Shown here: one piece after another, positions 1 through 61,900 of the stretch
Layout of the letters: each line of letters starts with the position of its first letter
Numbering within the stretch: the first letter of the stretch is position 1
DNA from: Acanthornis magna
Lineage: Eukaryota; Chordata; Aves; Passeriformes; Acanthizidae
DNA length: 64,000 nucleotides
Direction: 5' to 3'
NCBI GenBank assembly: GCA_036785705.1
Contig: JAWUZG010000056.1
Location: 6,759,001-6,823,000 of the forward strand
Position numbers and translations under genes: made by a program
The notes under the pieces: generated by a model
Database searches by the model: none
What the model saw: only the letters and a program-made list of their open reading frames with translations
What the model was told of the DNA's origin: nothing

Positions 1-262
1 GCTCTAAAGCAGCTCTGTTGGCTGTCTGGGCTGTCCCAGCAGCATCCATCCTGGAGGAGCATCCATCCTGGAGGAGCATCCATCCTGAGGAGCATCCTGC
101 TGGCAGGCAGCTTGGTAACTGGCTGCCCTGTGCCTGCCACATGCATTTAGCTGATGCTGTACTGCTAACATTTATGGTGGAAGGGTTGTTACCAAGCTGG
201 GGATGCAGAAAATAAGCGTCCTTGAGAGAACAGCTGGGAATTAACATGTGTTTGTGTTTCAG
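1..262 (+). other. MYO5A: MYO5A intron 4, 3' part
   Basis: Non-coding sequence ending in the acceptor TTTGTGTTTCAG just before exon 5. It holds a short 17-bp tandem repeat at 41-101 and nothing else I can name. The open frame starting at 18 has no recognisable content. Confidence 0.85.
41..101. repeat. 17-bp tandem repeat, about 3.5 copies
   Basis: The unit AGCATCCATCCTGGAGG occurs twice exactly (41-57 and 58-74), once with a one-base deletion (75-90), then as a partial copy. It is a small minisatellite in intron 4 with no sign of function. Confidence 0.9.
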
Positions 263-51693
<51,431 letters not shown>

Positions 51694-53470
51694 TCCCAAG
51701 GATGTCCCGTCAGTGTTAGATGGAGAACCGGTTGCCTGATATCTTTACCTGTTAAAACATAGTGAGCCACTAAACCCACGTTTTCTGAACAAAAGCCTAC
51801 ATAAGCCCAGGTCTGTAGTTAAGGTAGCTGGGAAACTGCACAGCAGCACCACAGGCTGAAGGCTCATAGAAAGATGTGCATTTGTGCTCGGTCATTGCAT
51901 TTATGAGGACATCACTGACATCATTGATTCATACATTTTCAGAGTATGGAAATCGGGCTTGGACAAAAAAAATGTGTCTTCAGCTGTCTAGAGACATTTT
52001 TAGATCTTTAGTAACATATTTAAATAGTGTAAATTAAAATTCATATGTAATCTTCTCATGGGCGGGGACCAATAGGGACAGTCACAGTCCTGGACATGGA
52101 AGACTTGAAAGTGAGGCATTTTGTAGTAAAATACACAGTCACGTGGGAGCCTGTTACATTTAATTTGTAAAAACTGGAATGGAAGAACACAAACTGGCAA
52201 TATATAAAATTATTTCTTAAACCACTTCCTCATTCATGTCAGTTTGACATAAACTGTAGTGATAAGTCTTATAGCTCACTATATGCTCTAACTTAGGTGT
52301 TCATTTGTTAGAACTGTGGTTTACCAAGCAAACTAAATCGCTGCTGCGTATTCTGTTGTTTTAAATGTATGACAGTATCATACTAAGCACTAAAAATAAG
52401 ATACTTCATTTTTTGTTGTCAACCTTATTTAGTCTGTTGCAGTCTGTTATTTTAACTGGATTTTTGCACATTGTATCAAATAACACCTGTAGAGGAAAAT
52501 GGTAACTAAGCACAAGTAGCACACTGGAAATTATATGTTTAGTTATTTTTAAAAGTGGTTAGCTAAAAATACAGAATCTTGAAGCAAACCATCAGAAGTC
52601 AGTAATGGTTTTAGTATTTATTTAGGTTATAGAGTCTGTCTAATGTTGTTCTTTGTTTGTAGACCCCAGAGATGACAATGTGTATTTTGAGTAAAATCTC
52701 TCTTGGTTTTTTGCCACTTAAAAAAAAAACAAAACTGAAAAAAGTCTTCTTTCACACTGGAATATGAGAGGAAAAGCTTTAATAGAATATTTCTGCAGTA
52801 GCCCAAGGCTCTCATTCTTAGAAAGGTTGACTAACAAGAAAGTTAAGTAGGTTTTGACTATGATGCTGTCACTTGACTATGATTCATACTGATTTAATGG
52901 GTGGAAATCCAGAGTGCATTATGAGAAAACTGAGTTATTTTGGATATTGCGCATTTTACTGGAAAGATTTTTCTGTCTCACACATCTTGGATCTGCTATA
53001 TAAAATTCACATTTCACAATGTGAGGCATAAGTGTGGAAGCCTTGCTTAAGGTTCCAATTCTGTGGTGTATGGCTCAAATATACATGTAAAAATGAAGCC
53101 ACACACATTGCTCAGTTGCACTGTGCAATATTTTTAATGTATTATAATAATCTGCATCTTAGTGTTAACATTAATTTATTTTACAATATTAATAAATAAC
53201 CTAGAGGTACACTATTAGACTATTTGGTGCTCCTCTGTTTGCCTGCAAATTCACAGAGAAAAGATTTGCTGTTAAGCAGACTGAAGCATTTCAGTTTTGT
53301 TTTACTTGAGAGGCAGACATGCTATTTGTATGGTTGCTAAAACTGGAAGTAAAGACAACATAAACTTTGTCAGGATCATTTTAGGATGCTCCTGTCATCT
53401 TCTATTCCAATGGCCCATATTACGTTTGATGGATCATGCCTGTACTTCCAAAAACCTAATACTGCATTGT

Positions 53471-53476
53471 AATAAA
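53471..53476 (+). terminator. MYO5A: Candidate proximal poly-A signal AATAAA
   Basis: AATAAA followed by a modest T-rich stretch; a second AATAAA sits at 53191-53196. Use of either would give a 3' UTR of 1.5-1.8 kb. Confidence 0.5.
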
Positions 53477-54873
53477 GTTCTGAATGATCTTTGCTAAATG
53501 ATTTAGATTGTTTTCCTCTGCATCGTATACCAAACACTCCTTTTTCAAATGTTACTTGATTTCTGAAACTCTGGCTGCTGTGAAGTGGCTCCAAATAAGG
53601 TGTAAGGTCGTTTTCAGACTGTCAGGGGTACTGTACTTGTGAGAATGTAATGGCAAAGCCTTCACATCCAGTGACAAGGTTAGGAAAGAAAATACATGAG
53701 AACATGCTGACCTACCAATTTTTTTCTCCTATTGAAAAACAAACAATTGGCATTACAGTATGTTCATACTGCAGATCAGGAAATGTATCCACTACTTAAG
53801 CGTTAGTGTTTAAAATGTATGCCTAAATGTATTTTTGTTTATTTTTTAAGTTTGTTTACCTGTAAAAAGCCTTATTGTATCGTTTCCTTAAAAAAAAATA
53901 GTGTTTAGTAATTTATAGGTACCATCCTTAAACTCAGTGGTTCGACAGGTTTTACTTTTATATCACATTAAAAGTATATGCTGCTTGACATGTTTTAAAG
54001 GAAAATATTTTTGAGTTGGAATAGAAGTGTAGTTGGTAATTCATCTAACATTTTACATGGCAGTATTTTACATGCACTTTTCAGAAGTAAAACTTTAGTG
54101 TGAGTGTATAATATAACTTTCACCTTAGGACTAAAATCTCTTTAATCATGGAATATAATGCAGAATTATTTTGAAAACTGCTTTTTTCCTTTGAATCATT
54201 GTTATGCTCTTTTAATGTGGACATATCTTTTATATTTAATTTATTATCTATTGAGATGATAGATTTTATCAGATGCTGGAAAAATACTTGTCAATGACCC
54301 CTTAGAAATATATACAGTTATTCTACATATTTTGCACAATAATTACCTCATTCAGTTTGGTGTATTTTTATTCCAGTGATCATTTTATTCTGATGTTTAG
54401 GACACAGTCTTCTATCCAAATTTTGAAAAATTGCTTCTCACACTTCAAACTCGGATGGAATATAAAAGTGCTTAAGTCCATTAAATGAGATTATTCTATC
54501 ACAGGAAAAAGTAGCATCAACTTCATTGTTGAAAGTGGATTGATATCCAGCAACATTTGTTCCCAACTTGGAAACACCAGCAACTGCAATCTGAAGGTCT
54601 ATATGTAATTTGTGATTTAAACTGAACACATTTCAAATATCATACTAAAACTATGAGTAAACACTCGGGTTTTTTAAGATGCTGATACTTCATGTGATGA
54701 GTAAAAGCCTTTAAACATAGGTTTTCACTTGATGCCACTACAGTACATAGATGAAAAACAAAACATTGTCAGAATTACCTGAGCTCTGATCTGTTGTAGT
54801 GTCTGATGTTGTACTTAGTAAATGTATGCATCATAAAAACTGTAGCCTAATAGCTATCACTGGAAAATGTCCA

Positions 54874-54879
54874 AATAAA
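54874..54879 (+). terminator. MYO5A: Probable distal poly-A signal AATAAA of MYO5A
   Basis: AATAAA is followed within 25-55 bases by a T/GT-rich element (TTTTTTTTGTTTGGTTGG), the textbook cleavage arrangement. It is the last such signal before the MYO5C CpG island. Confidence 0.75.
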
Positions 54880-54905
54880 AGTACAACTGTACAGTTTGTT
54901 TCAGA

Positions 54906-55771
54906 TTTTTTTTGTTTGGTTGGTTGGTGGCTCATGAGCTGTGTGCTGGCATAGGCCCCAGATGGTCACAGGGTTCCCTCTGCCTCCATGGCAGGTTTGC
55001 TGTTGACTGCCAAGGGAGTTGGTTAAAATCTGAGGATGTGTAAATACACACCCAGATAGCAGCAGTGTGCCATAAACCACTGTGCTTATGGGAAAACACT
55101 TTGTTCAGCGTAACCCATTTCTGTTCAGATATATTGTCACCTAATATTAACTGTTCCTGGCATAAAATTTCTGTAACTTCACTAAAACTTTACGTTGTGT
55201 GCCATGAAAGATCCTTGTGCCAGCTGGGGAGGGCTGGCAAGTCTCTGGGCACATATCCACCTGCCAAAACCTGACACTGTGGTTATTCAAATCTTCTTCC
55301 TCATAGAGGTTATTTAAATGTAGTACCTGTTAGTGCCTTAAGCCTACTCAATGCATTCAGAGTTGTTCATTTTTCTCTTATTCTGGGTTTGTTAAGGGAA
55401 TTTCTATACAGTGCTTTGTAGGGAGGTGATTAATGTTTCTGTTGGTTTTCTCTGCTGGGTCAGGACTGCTCCCTGGACCCCCTCTGGCAGCCGGAGTGTC
55501 CATGTCCCCGATCCCAGGGTGTGTCCCAGACGGCAGCTGTGCCGGGACGGTACCTGGGAGCGCTGCCGGACGGACAGAGCCGGGATCGTGCTGCCGGGAT
55601 CGTGCTGCCCGGTGCCGGGCCGGGCGGGGAAGGGCCGGGGCCGGGGCCGGAGCCGGGCGGGGAGCGGGGAGCGGGGCAGGGCCGTTCCCCACGCCCCGGG
55701 GCGGGGGCCGGGCCGGACCGCGGCCACCTGCGGAACCTGCGGCGCCCCGGCCGGGCCGTGGCTGTGTCGCG
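54906..55771 (+). promoter_or_regulatory. MYO5C: MYO5A-MYO5C intergenic gap and MYO5C promoter/5' UTR
   Basis: The first 500 bp are ordinary AT-rich sequence with nothing recognisable. From about 55480 composition switches to very high G+C and CpG, with no TATA box near the start codon but with GC-box-like GGGGCGGGGG at 55698-55707. The transcription start cannot be placed from sequence. Confidence 0.65.
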
Positions 55772-55965
55772 ATGGCGCTGGCCGAGCTCTACACGCAGGT
55801 GAGCGGGGCTGGGGGCTCCGGGGCTGGGGGCTGGGGGCTCCGGGGCTGGGGGCTGCGGGTCCGGGGCCGTGCCGAGCTGCGCCCGAGCGCTCCGTGCGCC
55901 CGGGGGCGGCGGTCACCGCGCGGGGTGCGACAGCGGGCACACAGCACAGGGCACACAGCACAGGG
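55480..55965. promoter_or_regulatory. MYO5C: CpG island over MYO5C exon 1
   Basis: Dense CpG and G runs such as GGGGCCGGGGCCGG near 55638, and after the exon a tandem GCTGGGGGCTCCGGG-type repeat (55808-55862). The G runs could form quadruplexes. A 14-bp CACACAGCACAGGG-type repeat follows at 55935-55968. The long antisense frame across it reflects composition, not coding. Confidence 0.85.
55772..55798 (+). CDS. MYO5C: MYO5C exon 1 (start codon)
   Basis: 27 bp: [12 protein letters not shown] has G at -3 and G at +4, a good initiation context, and is the only start that continues into exon 2. Donor CAG|GTGAGC. Inside the CpG island. Confidence 0.93.
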
Positions 55966-58900
55966 CACCGTGGGGAAACACTTCTCCCTGAGTGAAGCAC
56001 TCCTTTTCTGAGCCTCTCGGCCTCCAGGAGCAGGTCCCGCTGTTCAGCCAGCGAGTAGGCACCTTGAAGGTTTAGCTGCCCTTCCCCGGGCACTCGGGCT
56101 CGGAGCGCCGCTCGTTCTGTTGGGCAAATGTTGAATGTGTGTGGCAGGGAATGTGCGTTTGACCAGGAAACAAAGATTCTTCCTCCTCAGTGCTCCTGCT
56201 GAAACTTTTGCACAACTTTTCCCACTTCTCCTGTAGTCACCGGAGTGTTGTGACGTATCATTTGTTTGCTTAGCTTTAAGTACCAAAACCACCATGGGTA
56301 TGTTGGTGATTTGTAAGCCTGTGTCCCTCATGTGTTCCAGCAGCAGCTGCTCCCATGGGGCCTGGCGCTGCAGGGCTGGGGGGTCCTGCTGCTGCTGCTG
56401 CTGCCACGCTCGGAGCCGCTGGAAGAAGTTTTCTCAGGAAAAATGTCAGGCAGGTGAAGGGGGGAAGGAGTGCGGGTGTAACCTGACACGGAAATGAGCA
56501 AACTCCCGTCTGTTTACCTGCGAGGCAGGGTTTGGAGACAGCCAACTCTGCAGGCTGGGTGCCTTTGCCAGTGGAGGCTCCTGCAACTCCAGGGCCCCTT
56601 CCTGAAGAATCAGTGCTTTTATCACATTCTTCTCCCTCCCTTTCTCGTCCTTGACCTAGTGCATTTCATTTTCTTACATGGGAAGAAGCTGTGTGCCCCT
56701 GAGGCTGTTTGGTGGTGATACTCTAATTCACACAGAATAACAGCAAACAATTCAATTTAACAAGCACTCTTTGTAAGCCAGGAGATCAGCATAATGTAGG
56801 AATGATACAGATAACAATTTATAGTTATATACACATGGAAAACTCAAAAGTAAAGCTAATTTAGTGGTGTCTTTCATGCAACCATTAGATAGATACTTGT
56901 GGAGCTGAACTTTTGTCCCCTCTGTCAGAGAGATGGAAACATTGCCATTGTAGTGGTTTGGAGTTGTTTGGAAAATATCTTTGCGATTTTGGATATTGTG
57001 TGAGAAAACGCCATCCTGCTGAAAGCATCAGCAAAGAGGTTTTGGTGGGTGTTCATCCCCTGATGTGCAGCAGGTTGGCGCGTGGCTCGCTAGAAGGGTC
57101 AATCTTTGTCCTTAGAGAGATGGAAAACTCAACTGGAGAAGCCACTGAGCAGCACAGACTAACTCACAGGATGTTCTTATGAAAGTCCCTCTTACCCTAA
57201 ATTGTTTGGTGTTGATCCTTGGGGGTTAGAATTAAGGAAGCGACGGCTTTGCAGTGCAGTTTGTAGGGACCTCTGTAGGCACCCACCATGGTTCTGTGGG
57301 GTTCTTGAGGCACAGACCCTCGTGTTCTGAGGATCTACTGGAGCTTCCGAGGCTTCTTCCAAATTAAAGGGGGAAAAAGTAGTTTGTGCCAAAACCAACA
57401 GTTGCAGCACCAAAACGAGAAGGAATACAAGTCCCCAAGGTATCTGTGGGTCTGCTAACACTCTGTGAAATCGTGACTAATGTTGATTTTTCAAGTAAGC
57501 AGCTGCAGCAGTTCTCACAGGTTTATTTAAACAACTTGTTTCAACTGACCATGAATATAGCTAGGGTGAGGGAATTAAAGGAGGGGTTCTGGCTATCAAA
57601 ACAGGAAGATGCTGAAAGAGTGTACATCACAGTTCCTCGTCTAAGTAAGGACAGATGATGCTGCTTTGTCAAACCCTGTCAGGGTGAGAAGTACACACTC
57701 CATATCAGTAAAGTAATTCCCTACTGACTGAGCTTTCCAGCTGTGTTATGTCCTTTTAAGGAATGCTGTTTGCGATAACTTCTCAGGCAGAGCATTTAAA
57801 GAAGTTGCTTTTGCTTCATCATTTTAACTTCAGCATAGGAGAGTTAGATGATTCAAACAGCATAACTTACATTCAAATATTTTCTTCAAATATTTATGCT
57901 TCAGGAGGTTAGGGATACCTTACTGGGACACAGCTAAACTCAGCCAGTTGGTTGCTTGTGAAGAGAAAAACCTGCCAGTAGCCTTTGAAGTTTGTCCTAG
58001 AGCAGGGAAAGATGTTTGGAGGTTGCACTTCAGTCCCATTAAAAGAAAGGGAACTGTGCAGAAGGGAATTTCTTGGGTATGGTAATGTGCCTATGGCAAA
58101 ATGCATTCTGAGTTCAGTGTCCTATACTTGAATTCAGGGAAGTGATTGTCTGAATTCTGGCAAATGAGATGCTTTCTCTGGTACTTGCTTATTTGAAATC
58201 TCCTAGAAACCAGGTCTCACCCCTAAGTGTATCTGGCAGTGGTCTGGCCCTTGTTCACCTTCCTGCGTGCTGTGTTGTTCTGCAGATTCTGCACTGAACA
58301 GGAGCATAATATAAGTGTCTGAAATTAATGAGGTTGCTTTCTTTTTTTGTGCTTTCATTAAAAATAACAAAACCACAAAAAATATATCCCACTTACAGAG
58401 CTAACAATAATCCCCAAAAGTCCCAACATCCAGTTCAGCTTTTGGGTTGCACCTGATGTTTGAAAGGTATTTTTTCCTGCTAGTCTGGTGTTATGGTAGT
58501 AGCTAAGCTAACTATTGTCTTGTTTTTCTGTTGCAGTACAATAGAGTTTGGATCCCTCATGATGAAGAAGTTTGGCAGTCTGCAGAAATCACAAAAAACT
58601 ACAAAGCTGGAGACCGTTTTCTCCATGTGCAATTAGAAGATGGAACTGTAAGGAGAAAAGCCTGAATTATTGTAGCGTTTGCTGAGATATGTTTATGTAG
58701 AAACATAGGAGTCACCATTAGGGGATCTAAATAGCACATATATATTTCCTTTTTTTTAATCATATTGAAATTTTACAGTACACATCTACTACCCAAAAAT
58801 ATGAGGAGTGCAATTCCACTGCCTGTATAACGTTAGTATAGAGAACATACCTCAAGGATTGCTTTTGAAATAAACCCTGAAACTCATCTTAAGCTGAAGC

Positions 58901-61900
58901 AAATCAGAAGTGAAGAGCAGGCATAGTTCTCTCTCACAGGGCCAGCTGTTGCTTTTTTTTGTTGCTTTATATAAGGTGTGTCAATTTTAGTGCCCAAGTT
59001 CTTTACAGATTAAATACTTTGAAAGCATTTCTGTATTTCTGCATTCCTGTCCCATAAAGACAAGCATTAAAGGTATGATTAAATGGATTTGTTGAAAGAA
59101 ACAGAAGTGAGTTTTAAACTTTCTGTAAAGAAAAGAGAAGGGTTGCAAGTAAGGATAGTACAGAGCTGACTTGAGTTCTGACCAGGTCTTTACTTTCCTT
59201 CAGTTGCAGCTGATCTGTTATTCTCCTCTGTACTTGAAATATGTGTGTGTTTAGAGAGCTAAACATGTTTCCCATTTTGCAGATTTCAATACAAAATACT
59301 GTAAATAAAGAGAATGAGGCTTCCTTTTTCATAAGCAGCAAGCAGCTCCAAGTCCCCCAAGTTCAGTGGGATGTATGGAATCAATGGAATAGAAGATCAG
59401 ACAGGGCTCCATCAACTCTGTACCTTCATGTAAAGGTAGAAGAGGAATTTCTGTTCATGCAAACAGAATGCATTTTATGATATTTCAAGTAACTTCTGTT
59501 GACAGGAACTGAATTTCCCTGTTGATCCGGCTGCTTTGCCACCACTGCGAAATCCTGACATACTTGTTGGTGAAAATGATCTCACTGCACTCAGTTATCT
59601 CCATGAACCAGCTGTTCTACACAACCTGAAAATTCGTTTTGTGGAGTCTAAGCTTATCTACACATACAGTGGTGAGTTAAGTAAAATGAATGTTTTTAAA
59701 TAAATCTTTATAAAAAGGGTATTAATCTTGGTTCACTTTGTAGTATGATGTGTGTAATGTTTTCCTGAAGTATATTTTAACTCATGTTAACTGGTTTTAT
59801 ATGGGAGTATAGACTTGTTTGTCCATCAGTATTTTCTACCTAGAAAATACTGCTCCTTTGTATTATTTTAACTGTCACTGCCAAAGCCAGGCATTTCATA
59901 TAACTAACCTGTGTTTTATTTTTGTTTCTCGCTTGGTTGTAGGAATAATTTTGGTTGCAATAAACCCCTATAAGCAGTTGCCAATATATGGAGATGCCAT
60001 TATCCATGCATATAGTGGGCAAAACATGGGGGACATGGATCCACACATATTTGCTGTGGCAGAAGAAGCATACAAGCAAATGGCAAGGTTCAGTATGTTA
60101 TTTAACGTCCATAAATAACTCTGGAAGTGTTAATTGTCATTTAATTTACCTCTGTATGTGCCCCTGGCTATTAAGATTGCCTTTGAACACATAGCTTAAC
60201 TAGAGGAGGAAGACTTCCTTAAGCAGCTGAGGAATTTCTAGAACTCGTCACTATTTCCATTCTTGATGAGGGTAAAACACTGACTTAGCTCAGTGAATAG
60301 CAGAGACCTCAACCTAGAGGTTACAACTGAAGAGGAGTGTGAGAAGAATAGATGAAAGATGGAACTGATATATGGGTTGGGCACTGCTGTGATTACAAAC
60401 CTTGTTTCATATGTGTAATTCCTACATTTATACGTTCACTTTAGACATGTCTGATATAAACTCTCTGATTATCTGCTTTTAGAAATAACAAAAATCAGTC
60501 TATTATAGTCAGTGGAGAATCAGGAGCTGGAAAGACTGTGTCTGCAAGGTACACTATGAGATACTTTGCCACTGTGAGCAAGTCAAGCAGCAATGCACAC
60601 GTGGAGGATAAAGTATTGGCATCCAATCCAATAACCGAGGTAAGTTTTGGAGAGTCTCTGTCAAGTCTGCACTCATCAAGGAAAGAATTCTGAGAGCTTC
60701 TGGGAAATTTTGTTTGAAGGGATGCTTCATCTTGAGGGATGCTTTATCTGTCTGAGTTAGATATCTAAATTAGAAGCTCAGTCTCTGAATGTTACCGATG
60801 GAAAGAGCTGGTCAGCATCAGGAACCCCCTGGTCCTGTCTGATCTACCAGTGGCCCTTTGGAGGTCCTAGTTTTCCTCCAGAGTGTTGTTTGATCACCTC
60901 ATTAGATGATGATACAACAATATAGAGCAGGTTTTTTGCTTTTATTAATTGGATCCTTATGGTGGAAAAACGTACTTTGTCTAATTTTCAGTTTATGTAA
61001 CATTTGACTGTAGGCTTCAATTTTGTCTTCAATTTTGGGCCTCAAAACTTAAGTGACATAGCTCAGTGCTGAGATAGATCCCTGAGCACCTTTGATTTTA
61101 GAAACTTTTAGTTGACTCAAGTTTTGACAAAGTTATTCTTATGAGAGACGCGAGTAAATCAAATTGTAAAAGTTTATCATTTTTGTAGGCTGTGGGCAAT
61201 GCAAAAACCACACGGAATGATAACAGCAGTCGATTTGGAAAATACACTGAAATCAGTTTTGATCAGAGTTACCAAATCATTGGTGCTAACATGAGAACAT
61301 ACCTGCTTGAGAAATCCAGAGTTGTCTTTCAGGTGGGTAAAATAAAGTCTAAAATAGTCAATATAGCTAGTAATGCACTATACTAGTTTTATATGGAAAA
61401 TATCATGTGAGGTTGTGAATAGTGTGTCTAAGCAGCATTTGATTTATTTTTTAACAGGAGCTAATATTATTTATGATAAAAAGTTATTTTATTCCATGTT
61501 CTTCCTTATGTTAAGTGAAGGATGCTTCTCGGGGACAATTCCCTGTGATAAGTGCAAGAAATATTTGAGAAACTTGTGGTCACAACAATAACAGATGCCA
61601 ATTGTATCTGGAAAGGAACAGCATATACAGGGCAGAGAGAGTCTCAGTAAAAAACTGGCTGAAAATTTGTAAGGCTGGGACTTATTTCATGTGACTCCCT
61701 ACAGTGTCATGGCATAATTGTGATAATGTACTAAAGAAAGTATTTAATTTTATAAAACTGATTTTACAAATGTTTCTTTTTTAGTAGTATTGTAACTTTT
61801 TAAGTACACTGAAAAATACTTCTGTATATCTTCTGCCTGAAGGATGGTTTGGAAATGGGGAGTTTTTTGAGTTCCCACAGGGCAGTGTTTCAGCTGACAC

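Larger units (their letters stand above)
51694..54905 (+). other. MYO5A: MYO5A 3' UTR
   Basis: About 3.2 kb of AT-rich non-coding sequence from the stop codon to the last strong poly-A signal. It contains numerous ATTTA elements and a GTGCAATA octamer at 53123-53130 that matches the miR-25/32/92 family seed. No coding frame in it is convincing. The end point is inferred from the signal at 54874. Confidence 0.75.

Noticed and set aside
55404..56093. 229-residue antisense frame (and three long sense frames) across the CpG island
   Set aside because: Pro/Arg/Ala/Gly-rich translations in all frames follow from extreme G+C content; they overlap MYO5C exon 1 and show no domain.
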